The notes below the pieces were generated by a model. It searched no databases. It was given only the letters and a program-made list of their open reading frames with translations, and was not told the DNA's origin. From the NCBI GenBank assembly GCA_022414725.1, contig CM039464.1:62662213-62726212 (forward strand): a stretch of DNA of 64,000 nucleotides, read 5' to 3'. Below are positions 1 through 13,099 of this stretch, piece by piece. The position numbers were made by a program, and so were the translations under genes. The stretch is from Microglena sp. YARC. Its lineage: Eukaryota > Chlorophyta > Chlorophyceae > Chlamydomonadales > Chlamydomonadaceae. Numbering within the stretch: position 1 is the first letter of the stretch; every line of letters starts with the position of its first letter.

Positions 1-1765
1 CTTGAATGAGGGGCGCTTTCCCCCTTTTTCCCGCCCAAAAAAAAAACTGATGAACTGAACCGAACATAAGAATCCATGTGGAACCAAAGTGAAATGAAAG
101 AAGTAAAAGCAGCAGCAGGTTCACCAAGTCCCCCCCCCCCCCCTCACCCCACCACCACCACCACACCACACACCTACCCAACACACCCACGCCACAGAAT
201 CCATGTCGCCCAAAGTGAAGTGAGAAAGGTTAAGCGCAGCAGGTTCACTCCAAGTCAGTGGTGGTGGTGAGGCGGTGGATGGTGGTGGTGGATGCAGTGG
301 AAGGTGGTGGTGGTGGTGGATGTGGTAGGTTGGCAACAGAATCGAGCGGAAAATAAGCACGAAGGTCAGTAGTTGGCTGCACAGTGACCGGCTCGTCTCA
401 GCTCGTCGGTCGGGTCAACCGGACCTTCCTATCCCCACCCCCCCCCCCCGCCCCACACACACACACACACACACAACAAACAAAGAAATAACGCACCACA
501 CACAGAATACATGTGGGCCCAAAAGTGAAGTGGAAGAAGACAGGGCAGCAGCAGGCACCCAAGTCCCCCCCCCCCACCCCCCCCCCACACACACCTCACA
601 CACCTCTCCCCCCTAGCTTGTCTTAACGCTGGAGGTGCCAGACAAGAAAAGGGCGTTGCCACTAACAACCCTGATAATCCTCTATCTCCCCCCCCCCCCC
701 CCCCTCCCCCCAAACACACACAACACAACAGAATCCATGGTGGTCACACCTAGGCTTGAAAAGAGTCAAACAACAGAAGGTGCACCCAAGTCCTTGCCGT
801 CCCCCCCACCCACCACCCCCACCACCCCCACCCCCCCCCACCACAACACCAGGTCCCCTGTCTTGTTCTAAGTGTAGGTGGTTTCAGAAAAGCGTTGCCG
901 CAAAAACCTGAACAATCCTCTTACCCCCGCCCCCCCCCCCCCCTCCCAAAAACGCCCACCCCACCAACACAGAATCCATGTGGTCCACTACGACCTTTCT
1001 CTGACAATCCTCTATCCCCCCCCGCCCCTCGCCCCCCCATCCCAAAAACGCCCACCACCAACCCAGAATCCAGTGGCCACTACGTACCCTGACAATCCTC
1101 CATCCTATCCGCCCCCCCATCCACACACACACTACAGCCCCCACACACCACAGAATCCTATGTGGCCCAGCTAGCATAATACGAAGTCAGCAGTAAAAGG
1201 TGCACGCCAAAGTCCATCCCCCCCCCTCAACACACACACTCACAGATCCCCCTTGGCATTTCTGAAGCATCGGAGGTGGTACAGAAATTAAGCGTTCGCC
1301 ATACGACCCTGACAATCCTCCATCCTATGCCCCCCCCTCCCTCCCTCTCCCGCCGCCCCCCCCCCTACCCCCAAAACACCCACCCACAGAAATCCGTTTG
1401 GCACCTTGCTGAAAAAGAAGCCAAGAAGCAGAAGGTGGACAACAAGTGAGTGCTCCTGACCCCCCCCCCCCCCCCCCCATGAAAACACATCACCACCCAA
1501 GCCACCCACCCACAGAATCCATGTGGCCCCCTTGAATAAATAAGTCCCCCCCCCCCCCCCCCCGCCCTGCCCCCCCCCCCACCCACAAACAGAATCCATA
1601 TGGCCTACTAAGCCTGAAAGAAGTAATGCAGCAAAAAGGTGCACCACAAGTCCCCCCCCTCCCCCCGATCACAAACATACCCCCACCCACGCACTTCCAA
1701 ACATAATCCATATGCCACTTAGCTTGAAAGAAGTCCAAGCAGTAAAATAGGTGCACCCAAGTGAG
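1..1765. repeat. Noisy C-rich tandem repeat, unit about 150-180 bases
   Basis: The array repeats a module containing ACAGAATCCATGTGG, a GAAGTAAAGCAGCAG-like segment, GGTGCACCCAAGTC and a long poly-C run. About ten copies differ by many small indels, especially in homopolymers. The short ORFs in it are proline or glycine runs created by poly-C and are not genes. Confidence 0.75.
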
Positions 1766-2440
1766 CGCCATTAATTCGCGACCATACAGCGAAGATGGCC
1801 GCTACTGCCTCGGCATTCGGATGGTAGGACACCTGTGCACATGAGGGTAGGAGAGGGTAGGGTAGGGTTTTTTATCGACAAGGATATGGTAGGACACCTG
1901 TTGTAGCAGGAGGAGTGGGTGCGGTACTATGTTGTTGTAAGCTGCCTCTGCCATTGGGATGGTAGAGACACTCTGTGTACAGGAGAAGTGGGTGCGGTAC
2001 TATGTGTTGTACTGCCTCTGCATTGGGATTGGTAGGACACCTGTGTAAGAGAAAATGGGTGCGGTACTATGTTGTTGTACTGCCTCAACACTGGCGGTAG
2101 GACACCCTGAGCAGCAGGAGGGTAGAGTAAGAGTTGGGGTTGGGTAGGGTAGGGTAGGGTAAGGGTAGGGTAGGGTTGGGTAAGGGGTTGGTTGGGTTGG
2201 GTTGGGTTGGGTTGGGTTGGGTTGGGTTGGGTTGGGTTGGGTTGGTTTTGGGTCGGTAAGGGTAGAGTAGGAGTAGAGTAGGGGTAGGGTTAGGTAGGGT
2301 AGGGGTAGGGTAGGGTAGGGTAGGGGTAAGACGGGGGGTAGGGAGGGTAGGATAGGGTACTTGGTGTTGCTGTTGTTGTTGTTGCCGCTACATCTCTCAG
2401 CAATCGGATGTATAGGACATGTGTGCACATTAGGGGAGGG
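1766..2440. repeat. Tandem repeat with GGGTA/GGGTT pentamer blocks
   Basis: A module with GTACTGCCTCTGCATTGGGA, GGTAGGACACCTGTG and GGTGCGGTACTATGTTGTTG recurs about six times. Between 2120 and 2340 it is interrupted by imperfect GGGTA and GGGTT pentamers, followed by GTTGTTGTT trinucleotide runs to 2510. Confidence 0.7.
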
Positions 2441-2524
2441 TTTGTGGTACTATGGGGTTGTTGTTTGTGTGTTTGTTGTTGTTGTTGTTGTTGTTTGTTG
2501 TTGCTTTCAATCTCGTTAAAGAAC

Positions 2525-3240
2525 AATCTGCCCACCCTTGGACCAAGACACTCGTTCTCCTATCTTCCCCGCCACTAATACTTTAGGACAACTCGAACAT
2601 GGTGACTTCAGCATATCCATCAACCGCTTGGATAGCTTGGTGGCAGCATGAGCAAGTACAGCATTCCTAAAGGCCAAGGTCAAAACAACAGAAGGGAGTG
2701 CACACTGTCAAAATCATCTGCCCACCCTTGGACCGAGACACTTGTTTTCCAAATCTTTTCCCTCCCACTCCAAACTTAGAGACTCAAATAAAAAGACTCA
2801 GCAATATCCATCAAAACCGGCTTGGATAGCTTGGTGCAGCAATGATGCAGAACAGGATTCCAAGGCCAAGGCCAACAAACAGAAAGGAAATGCACCCCTT
2901 CAAGAAACATAATGCCCACCCTCGGACCGAGACAACTCGTTTTCCAATCTTCCTTCTCGTCTACACTTAGGGACTCAAAAACGAACTTTTCAGCATTTCC
3001 ATCAAACTGGCTTGCAGCTTGGTGCACTATGAAGCAGTAGAGGGCTTCCAAGACCCAAGGCCAACACAACATAAGGGAGTGAACACCGTCATAGTCATCT
3101 GTCAGCCCCTCGGGACTGAGATTTTCATGTTCACCGCCACTCACACTAAGGGACTCGAACATGGCTTCAGCATTTTTCATCAAACCGGCTTGGATAGCTT
3201 GGTCGGCAGACAATGTGCACGTACAGGTTCCAAGGCCAAG
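2525..3240 (-). repeat. Four tandem copies of an exon-like segment, unit about 160-175 bases
   Basis: Each copy shares TGCCCACCCTTGGACC-like, GACTCGAACATGGCTTCAGC-like and GGCTTGGATAGCTTGGT segments. Read on the minus strand, the best copy (2960-3220) is open as ADQAIQAGLMKNAEAMFESL and then meets a GTGTGAGT-like donor. This looks like the exon-edge duplication seen in the genes to the right, but the parent gene is not in view. Confidence 0.55.
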
Positions 3241-3269
3241 TCGAGCTATCCGTACTGGACGATGGCGTT

Positions 3270-4580
3270 CGTCTGCAGGGAAGGGCAGTTAGTTTGGGCA
3301 TTTAGTTGGCAGTTAGAGGGGCGGTTAGTTGGGCAGTAAGTTTTAATCATGCAGTAAAGGGCATTTAGTTGGGCATTTAGTTTGCTAGTTAGTTGGGCAG
3401 TTAGTTTGTCTGCAGGGAAGGGCATTTTAGTTGGATCAGTTAGTTTAGTCTGCAGGGAAAGGGAAGTTAGTTTGGGCAGTTAGTTAGGCCAGTTTAAAGT
3501 TAGTCTGCAGGGAAGGGCAGTTAGTGGGCAGTTAGTTAGTCTGGGCAGGGAAGGGCAGTTAGTTTGGGCAGTTTAGTAGGACAGTTTAAATAGTCTGCAG
3601 GAAGGGCAGTTGTTCAGTCTGCAGGGAAGGGCAGTTAGTTGGGCAGTTAGTTGGGCAGGTAAGTTTAGTCTGCAGGGAAGGGCCAGCTTAGTTGGGCAGT
3701 TTAGTTAGGCTGTCAGTTAGTCTGCAGGGAAGGGGCAGTTAGTTGGGCCAGTTAGTTAGACTGCAGTTAGTTAGTCTGGCAGGGAAGGGCAGTTAGTTGT
3801 GCAGTTAGTTGTGCAGTTAGTTAGGGCAAGTTAGTTAGTACTGCAGGGAAGGGCAGTAAGTTGGGCAGTTAGTTAGGCAGTTAGTTATTCTGCAGGGAAG
3901 GGCAGTAAGTTGGGGCAGTTAGTTTAGGCAGTTAGTTCCAGTCTGCAGGGAGAGGGCAGTTAGTCTGGGCAGTTAGTTGGGCAGTTAGTTAGGCAGTTAG
4001 TTAGTCTGCAGGGAAGGGCAGTTAGTTGGGCAGTTAGTTAGGCAGTTAGTTAGTCTGCAGGGAAGGGCAGTTAGTTGGGCAGTTAGTTGGGCAGTTAGTT
4101 AGGCAGTTAGTTAGTCTGCAGGGAAGGGCAAGTTGTTGGCAGTTAGTTACGGCAGTTAGTTAGTCTGCAGGGAAGTGGCAAGTTAGTTGGGCCAGTTTAG
4201 TTAGGCTGTCCAGTTTAGTCTGCATGGGAAGGGCAGTAGTTTGTGGCAGATTGGTTAGGTCGCAGTTAGTTAGTCTGCAGGGAAAGGGCAGTTAGTTGGG
4301 CATTATTTGGGCAGTTAGTTAGGCAGTTTAGTTAGGTCCTGCAGGGAAGGGCAAGTTAGTTGGGCAGTTAAGTTTAAGGCAAGTTAGTTTAGTCTGCCAG
4401 GGAAGGGCAGTTAGTTGGGCAGTTAGTTGGGCAGTTAGTTAGGCAGTTAGTTAGTCTGCAGGGAAGGGCAGTTAGTTGGGCAGTTAGTTAAGGCAGTTTT
4501 AGTTAGTCCTGCAGGGAAGGGCAGTTAGTTGGGCAGTTTAGTTTAGGCAGTTAGTTAGTCTGCAAGGAAGGGCAGGTTAG
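3270..4580. repeat. Satellite, unit about 49-61 bases (GCAGTTAGTTGGGCAGTTAG)
   Basis: The repeat is built of GGCAGTTAGTT words punctuated by TCTGCAGGGAAGG about every 49 or 61 bases. Single-base insertions and deletions are scattered everywhere, as in uncorrected long reads. No coding content. Confidence 0.85.
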
Positions 4581-4599
4581 TGGGCATTGTACTTTTGTT

Positions 4600-4740
4600 T
4601 GCAAGCGACGGGGGAACAGTTGGCGGAGAGTGTTGGCTACCAGAGCGACAGGTGGCACGACATCAAGTTTCAGCGGACAGAAGCCAGGGTTTACGACAGT
4701 GGCTAGGTAAGGCGCGGGGCCAGTAAGGCCAGGGGTTGGA
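4600..4740 (+). mobile_element. Fragment of a short interspersed element (family G)
   Basis: GCAAGCGACG, TTGGCGGAGAGTGTTGGC and a GCGACAGGTGGCA-like segment match the 5' half of elements at 24748-24957, 29541-29777 and 47780-47999. The right part is lost before the N gap. Confidence 0.5.
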
Positions 4741-4759
4741 ACGTGCGAACAAGCAGATC

Positions 4760-5759
4760 NNNNNNNNNNNNNNNNNNNNNNNNNNNNNNNNNNNNNNNNN
4801 NNNNNNNNNNNNNNNNNNNNNNNNNNNNNNNNNNNNNNNNNNNNNNNNNNNNNNNNNNNNNNNNNNNNNNNNNNNNNNNNNNNNNNNNNNNNNNNNNNNN
4901 NNNNNNNNNNNNNNNNNNNNNNNNNNNNNNNNNNNNNNNNNNNNNNNNNNNNNNNNNNNNNNNNNNNNNNNNNNNNNNNNNNNNNNNNNNNNNNNNNNNN
5001 NNNNNNNNNNNNNNNNNNNNNNNNNNNNNNNNNNNNNNNNNNNNNNNNNNNNNNNNNNNNNNNNNNNNNNNNNNNNNNNNNNNNNNNNNNNNNNNNNNNN
5101 NNNNNNNNNNNNNNNNNNNNNNNNNNNNNNNNNNNNNNNNNNNNNNNNNNNNNNNNNNNNNNNNNNNNNNNNNNNNNNNNNNNNNNNNNNNNNNNNNNNN
5201 NNNNNNNNNNNNNNNNNNNNNNNNNNNNNNNNNNNNNNNNNNNNNNNNNNNNNNNNNNNNNNNNNNNNNNNNNNNNNNNNNNNNNNNNNNNNNNNNNNNN
5301 NNNNNNNNNNNNNNNNNNNNNNNNNNNNNNNNNNNNNNNNNNNNNNNNNNNNNNNNNNNNNNNNNNNNNNNNNNNNNNNNNNNNNNNNNNNNNNNNNNNN
5401 NNNNNNNNNNNNNNNNNNNNNNNNNNNNNNNNNNNNNNNNNNNNNNNNNNNNNNNNNNNNNNNNNNNNNNNNNNNNNNNNNNNNNNNNNNNNNNNNNNNN
5501 NNNNNNNNNNNNNNNNNNNNNNNNNNNNNNNNNNNNNNNNNNNNNNNNNNNNNNNNNNNNNNNNNNNNNNNNNNNNNNNNNNNNNNNNNNNNNNNNNNNN
5601 NNNNNNNNNNNNNNNNNNNNNNNNNNNNNNNNNNNNNNNNNNNNNNNNNNNNNNNNNNNNNNNNNNNNNNNNNNNNNNNNNNNNNNNNNNNNNNNNNNNN
5701 NNNNNNNNNNNNNNNNNNNNNNNNNNNNNNNNNNNNNNNNNNNNNNNNNNNNNNNNNNN
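4760..5759. other. Assembly gap, exactly 1000 N
   Basis: This is a round-number scaffold gap of unknown true length. Different satellites flank it (the 49-base type to the left, the 90-base type to the right), so the join is not verified by sequence. Confidence 0.98.
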
Positions 5760-8700
5760 GAGATCCATCACCTCCGTCTCCCTACTTCCACGCACTCAAC
5801 CTCCACCCCTAAACTGGCTCACAGCACGCCACTCCCACCCTCTTCACCTCCGTCTCGCCTACCTCACCCCACTCAACTCCACCCCTAACTTGCTCACACA
5901 CGCCACTTCACACAACCCCATCAACCCCATCAACCTCCGTTCTCCCTATCCACCCACACACTCTCCACCTCCTAACCGCTCACCACCCAACTCACACCAA
6001 CAACCCATCAACCCCATCAACCTCCCGTCTCCCCTTACCTCCACCACTCACCTCCCCCACTCAACTTGCTCATCCACCCATTCGAACTAGCTGCCACTCA
6101 CACGCAACCCCCATCAACCCCCATCAACCTCGTCTCCCCTACCTCCCACCCACACACTCTCCACTTCCTCAATCCGTCACCACGCCACTCACACCAACCC
6201 CATCACCCTCCGCTCTCCCCTACCTCCACCCACTCACTCTCCACCTCCTTCAACCGCTCAACCACACACTTACCCAACCCCCATCAACCGCCCATCAAAA
6301 CCTCCGTCTCCCCTACCCCCCACCACTCACTCTTCCACCTCCTCAACCGCTCAACCACCCATCGAACCACCCCACATCAACGCCCCATCAACCTCCGTCT
6401 CCCCTACCTAACCACCCTACTAAGCCTGCCACCGTTCCAAAACCGTCTTCAACCACCCACTTCAAACAACCCCCATCAACCCGCCATCAACCTCCGTCTC
6501 CCTACCTCCAGGTCCCACTTCAACTTCTCCAGCGGCGCTCATGCGCCTCACACCCACCCACTCACACCAACCCCCATTAACCCATATCAACCTCCGTCTC
6601 CCCTACCTCCACCCACTCAGCCCTCCACCCCCCTAAAACTGCTGCACGGCCACCCACTCATTTCTCCAACGGCCATCAACCTCCGTTCCTTCTACTCCAC
6701 GCCCACTCACTCTCCACTCCCTCAAACGCTCAATTTCCACGCCACTCACACCAACCCCATCAAGCCGTCTCGTCTCCCCTAAGGCCCATCCACCAGAGTC
6801 TCGCACTCCTTATTATCGCCGCAACGACTACACCAACCCCATTCAACCCCATCAACCTCCGTCTCACCTTAACCTGGACGGCCAGCTCACTCTCCACCTC
6901 TCAACGCTCAATCCAACGGCCACTCACACCGACCCCCATTAACCTCCGTCTCCGCTACTCCACCCACTCCACTCTTCCACCACCTCAAGACCGCTCACCA
7001 CACCCATTCACACCAAGCCCCATCAACCTTCCGTCTCCCCACCTCGCACCCACTTCACTCTCCACCTCCTCAACCGCTCAACCACCCACTCACACAACCC
7101 CCATCACCTCCGTCTCCCCTACCTCCACCCACTCACTCTCCCACTCCTCACGCTCAACCACGCCACTCACACCAAACCCCCATCAACCCCAATCAACCTC
7201 CGTCTCCCCTATCCCCACCCACTCACGTCTCGCTCCTAACCGCTGCATCCACCCACCACACCAACCCCAAACGCCGCCATCAACCTCCGTCTCCTCTTCC
7301 ACCCACTCACTCTCCACCTCCGTCACGCTCACCAGCCACTCACACCAACTCCCCATGCAACACTCCGCATGTAACCTCGTCTCCCCTATTCCCTCCACCC
7401 CGGGCACTTCTCTAACACCTCCTCAATCAACCCACCCATCACACCAACAACCCCCATCAACCTCCGTCTCCCCTACTCTCACACCTCACCCACTCAACTC
7501 GCACCCCCTAACCTCTTCGTCTCCCCTAACTCCACCCACTCACCTCCACGGCCCTAAACTCTCACCCAGCCACTCACCACCAACCCCCATCAACCTCCGT
7601 CTCCTTACCCTCCACCCACCCACCAACCACGCCAACTCACCCCCACAACACGCCCATCAACCTCCCACTCACCCAACCCCACCCCTTAAACTGTCACCCC
7701 CCATCACACCTCCGTGACTCACCCTACCTCACCCCACTCACTCTCCACGCTCCTCAACGGTCAACCACCCACTCACCAACAACCCCCATCAACCCCCATC
7801 AACCTCCGCTCACCTACCTCACCCACTCACTCTCGCACCTCCTCAACCCGCTCACCACCCTCACACCAACCCCATCACCTCCGCTCCCTACCTACTCCAC
7901 CCACTCACTCTCCACCTTTCCTCAACCGCTCAACCACCCACTCACACCAACCCTCATCAAACTCACCGTCTCCCCTACCTCCACCCACTCACTCTCCACC
8001 TCCTCAATCCGCACCACCCACTCACCACCAACCCCCATCAACCCCCATCAACCTCCGTCTCCCCTACTCCACCCACACACTCACCTTCCATCAAACCGTC
8101 CGTTGCAACCACCCACTCACACCAAACCCCCATCAACCCCCATCAACCTCCGTCTCCCTACCTCCACCCAGCTCCACTCCACGAGCCGGCCTCCCAACTG
8201 AATGCGGAAGGTTTCAACCACCCACTCGACACCACCCCCACTACCCCCAATCAACCTCCGTCTTCCAATGCTACCTCCAGCTACCTCCACCCCTCACTCC
8301 CACCCACGTCACTCCCCCACTCCCACTCACACACCCTCCACACCCCACAACCCCCATCAACCCCCCCCTACCCACTCACTCACACACACCCCCCTCAACC
8401 ACTCACCATCCCCCCACCCCTCCCACCCATCAACCACCCCCATTGAGGCATCACCCACTCACACCCCTCCCCAAACACACACACCAACAACAAAACAACA
8501 CCAACCCTCACCAACTCCACTCACCCACCCACTCACACCAACCCTGTCCCCTCCACTCCCCCTACTCCGACCCACTCACCCTCCACCCCTTAACCGCACA
8601 CCCACCCCCTTCCCCCTCCGTCCCCCCTAACTCCACCCACTCACCCTCCACCCCCACCTCTCAACCGCTCAACACCCCCTCGTACCCTCCTCTCCCTACC

Positions 8701-9190
8701 TCCACCCATCACTCTCTACGCGCTCAACCACCCACTCACACCAACCCCCATCAACCCCCATCACCTCCGTCTCCCCTACCTCCACCCACTCACTCTCCAC
8801 CTCCTCAACCGCTCAACCACCCACTCACACCAACCCCCATCAACCCCCATCAACCTCCGTCTCCCCTACCTCCACCCACTCACTCTCCACCTCCTCAACC
8901 GCTCAACCACCACTCACACCAACCCCATCAACCCCCATCAACCTCCGTCTCACCTACCTCCACCCACACACTCTCCACCTCCTCAACCGCTCAACCACCC
9001 ACTCACACCAACCCCAATCAACCTCCGTCTCCCCTACCTCCACCCCACTCACTCTCCACCTCCTCAACCGCTCAACCACCCACTCACACCAACCCCATCA
9101 ACCCCCATCAACCTCCGTCTCCCTACTCCACCCACTCACTCTCCACCTCCTCAACCGCTGAACCACCCACTCACACCAACCCCCATCAAC
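5760..9190. repeat. C/T/A-rich satellite, unit about 88-91 bases
   Basis: The unit contains CATCAACCTCCGTCTCCCCT, ACCTCCACCCACTCACTCTC, CACCTCCTCAACCGCTCAAC and CACCCACTCACACCAACCCC. Copies from about 8700 onward are nearly identical, while those to the left carry many indels. The long plus-strand Pro/Ser/Thr/His ORF at 7714-9219 is a by-product of the composition. Confidence 0.88.
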
Positions 9191-9227
9191 TATGTACTGG
9201 AGGCCTAGGAAGGCACTAGCCTTGAAG

Positions 9228-9438
9228 TAGGGAACGGCAAAATGATCTCATATAATGTCATATGATGCAAGCGGCCTAGCTAGGCTAAATTTGCAATGTA
9301 TATAAAATTAATATGATGCAAGCCGCCTGGCTAGGCTAAATTTACCATTTATATTCAATATAATATGATGCGATTCGCATGATATGATATGATATCATAC
9401 TTGCCTTTGGTCAATATCATACGACATGCCGGTCCCTA
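9228..9438. mobile_element. hAT-type palindromic MITE, family A
   Basis: It starts TAGGGAACGGCAA and ends GCCGGTCCCTA. The interior is rich in ATCATATGAT-like words and the TGGTCAATATCAT segment shared with the other copies. Flanks are CCTTGAAG and CATACAAG (5 of 8 match), so this copy looks old. Confidence 0.7.
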
Positions 9439-9461
9439 CATACAAGCTGCTAATTCAAGTT

Positions 9462-10108
9462 ATGATAACGCCTGGTGGGGCGTGGTAGTAAGGGAACCAT
9501 GTCATATGGCTGCACCCAACTCAAGATTGTGGGAAAGGTAGATTAGGAGAGTAATGATAACGCCTGGTGGGGCATGGTAGTAAGGGAACCATGTCATATG
9601 GCTGCACCCAACTCAAGATTGTGGGAAAGGTAGATTAGGAGAGTAATGATAACGCCTGGTGGGGCATGGTAGTAAGGGAACCATGTCATATGGCTGCACC
9701 CAACTCAAGATTGTGGGAAAGGTAGATTTAGGAGAGTAATGATAACGCCTGGTGGGGCATGGTAGTAAGGAACCAGTGTCATATGACTGCACCCAACTCA
9801 AGATTGTGGGAAAGGTAGATTAGGAGAGTAATGATAACGCCTGGTGGGGCATGGTAGTAAGGGAACCATGTCATATGGCTGCACCCAACTCAAGATTGTG
9901 GGAAAGGTAGATTAGGAGAGTAATGATAACGCCTGGTGGGGCATGGTAGTAAGGGAACCATGTCATATAGCTGCACCCAACTCAAGATTGTGGGAAAGGT
10001 AGATTAGGAGAGTAATGATAACGCCTGGTGGGGCGTGGTATTAAGGGAACCGTGTCATATGGCTGCACCCAACTCAAGATTGTGGGAAAGGTAGATTAGG
10101 AGAGTGAT
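9462..10108. repeat. 92-base tandem repeat containing a SINE 3' end, seven units
   Basis: Steps between TGATAACGCC landmarks (9464, 9556, 9648, 9741, 9833, 9925, 10017, 10109) are 92 bases, once 93. The first part of each unit is the 3' end of the tRNA-derived SINE family (TGATAACGCCTGGTGGGGC), the rest is a non-SINE stretch with CACCCAACTCAAGATTGTGG. The array runs straight into a longer SINE copy at 10109. Confidence 0.88.
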
Positions 10109-10305
10109 GATAACGCCTGGTGGGGCGTGGTATTAAGGGAACCCGTCATACGCGGGCGGAGAACGGTCTACCACCTCGACTGGACAAGCTACCATCGCGG
10201 TTGACAACGACCTGCAACGCTCAGGGTGACCATAGGGGGAATCAGCCCCCCGACCCCGTTTCGTTTCAGCCATTTGGTGTACCAATAGACCAATCGTATC
10301 ACTGA
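10109..10305 (-). mobile_element. tRNA-derived SINE copy (family E)
   Basis: Contains TGATAACGCCTGGTGGGGCG, the central GACAAGCTACCATCGCGG segment, and a degenerate tRNA-like head at the right end when read on the minus strand. The tRNA-like 5' head is to the right, so the element lies on the minus strand. It directly continues the 92-base array. Confidence 0.65.
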
Positions 10306-10314
10306 AACAGGCTA

Positions 10315-11200
10315 CAAGCTGCTACATGGAGCCCCCAACAGGGACAGGGGGCAGGAACACACGCACCACTCTCGACCTGGGCGCAGCCATCATTAGGCCA
10401 TATATGGGCACCATCAGCCCACTAGCTACACCGAAAGCAAACTTGGGGGTGATGGCGTGTGTGGCGGTGCTGCTTGTGCTGGGCGCCAAGGCAGGCACTG
10501 GCTCACAAGCTGCTACATGTTCCCCCCGCTCACCCTCCCAGGCCTGTGCGTGGGGGCAGGGGGGGGCAGGGCGGCCCCCTCAAACAACAGAATCCTCGTA
10601 CTTCACACCATTTCTAGTCTTGCAGAAGTCCAGAAGCAACAACCTAACATGTAATCAGACAACTACATGTAGCCCCATACAGGATCAGGGAGCAGGAACA
10701 CACGCACCACTCTCGACCTGGGTGCGGCCATCATTAGGCCGTATATGGGCACCATCAGCCCACTAGCTACACTGAATGCAAACTTGGGGGTGATGGCGTG
10801 TGTGCTTGTGCTGAGGGCAAAGGCAGGTACTGGCCTACAAGCTGCTACATGTAGCCTCATACAGATACAGGGGAAGGAACACACGCACCACTCATCCACT
10901 CACTCACCCACTCTTTAACGCCCCCACTAACACACACCCCTCATCCACTCACCCACTCACGCCAACCCCCATCAACCATATACTGGAGGCCAAGGCAGGT
11001 ACTGGTCTACAAGCTGCTACATGTAGCCCCCATACAGGATCAGGGATCAGGAACACACGCACCACTCTCGACCTGGGTGCAGCCATCATCAGGCCGTATA
11101 TGGGCACCATCAGCCCACTAGCTACACTGAAAGCAAACTTGGGGGTGATGGCGTGTGTGGCGGTGCTGCTTGTGCTGGGCGCCAGGTCAGCTACAGTCCT
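10315..11200. repeat. Three long repeats, spaced about 340 bases
   Basis: Segments at 10320-10500, 10657-10830 and 11010-11190 share ACACACGCACCACTCTCGAC, GGCACCATCAGCCCACTAGC and AACTTGGGGGTGATGGCGTG. Between them are unrelated C-rich pieces. The short ORFs inside are not supported as genes. Confidence 0.75.
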
Positions 11201-11209
11201 AGGCACTGG

Positions 11210-11470
11210 CAGCATGCCAGGTAGGCGAGGGGCACACGGTTGTATGCTCGTGGAGCCTCCACCTGAACGGCACTCAGGGTTGTTGCATAAGGATAGGGTT
11301 TAGGGTGTAGCATGCCAGCGAGGCGAGGGGGACAAGGCTGTATGCTCGAGGAGCCTCCACCAGGATGGCAGTCAGGGTTATTGTGAAGGAAAGGGTTTAG
11401 GGGTGTAAGCGTGCCAGGTAGGCGACCTGGATAGCGGCCAGGTTTGTCTTTTAAGGAAAGGAACACTGCA
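11210..11470. repeat. About 97-base tandem repeat, 2.5 units
   Basis: GCCAGGTAGGCGA, TGTATGCTCG and GGAGCCTCCACC recur at about 11217, 11310 and 11408. The copies have diverged by roughly a tenth. No coding signal. Confidence 0.65.
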
Positions 11471-11483
11471 AATTTGGGGGGAC

Positions 11484-12165
11484 ACGGCACCCTTTTCTCC
11501 ACACCTAATCTGGGGGGTCCTCAGCATCCTTTTCTGCACCCCTAATTTGGGGGGTCCTCTGCACCCTTTTCTGCACCCCTGATTTGGGGGGTCCTCAGCA
11601 CCCTTTTCTGCACCCCTGATTTGGGGGGTCCTCAGCATCCTTTTCTGCACCCTGATTTGGGGTGGTCCTCAGCATCCTTTCTGCACCCCTTAATTTAGGG
11701 GGGTCCTCAGCACCCTTTTCTGCACCCTAATTTGGGGGTCCTCAGCACCCTTTTTCTGCACCCTAATCTGGGGGGGGTCCTCAGCAACCCTTTTCTGCAC
11801 CCCTAATTTGGGGGGTCCTCAGCACCCTTTTCTGCACCCCTAATCTGGGGGGTCCTCAGCACCCTTTTCTGCACCCCTAATTTGGGGGGTCCTCAGCACC
11901 CTTTTCTGCACCCCTAATTTGGGGGGTCCTCAGCACCCTTTTCTGCACCCCTAATCTGGGGGGTCCTCAGCACCCTTTTCTGCACCCCTAATTTGGGGGG
12001 TCCTCAGCACCTTTTCTGCACCCCTAATTTAGGGGGGTCCTCAGCACCCTTTTCTGCACCCTAATTGGGGGTCCTCAGCACCCTTTTCTGCACCCCTAAT
12101 TGGGGGGGTCCTCAGCACCCTTTTCTGCACCCCTCATTGGGGGGGTCCTCAGTACCCGTTTCCCA
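11484..12165. repeat. 36-base minisatellite, about 19 units
   Basis: The unit contains CCCCTAATTTGGGGGGTCCT followed by CAGCACCCTTTTCTGCA. CTAATTTGGGG includes a short self-complementary core. Small indels are concentrated in the G and C runs. Confidence 0.9.
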
Positions 12166-12274
12166 CCCAGAATGCACAGTTTTAAGCCAAAGGAGCAGTC
12201 TATTTGTATGGCCATTCAGCGGATCATTTGGGAATCGAGGAACTACAACCTGTTTCAAAACATCCATTCCCATA

Positions 12275-13050
<776 letters not shown>

Positions 13051-13099
13051 ACATACCTCACAGCCCCCCATCCTCTCTTTCTATCAGCACAATAGTTCC

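Noticed and set aside
2120..2340. Telomere at the left end
   Set aside because: GGGTA/GGGTT pentamers are irregular and internal, and similar CCCAA/CCCTA pentamers occur inside a UTP18 intron at 35600-35803.
7714..9219. 501-residue plus-strand ORF rich in Pro, Ser, Thr and His
   Set aside because: It follows the satellite unit exactly, changes frame with each indel, and has no domain or splice signals.
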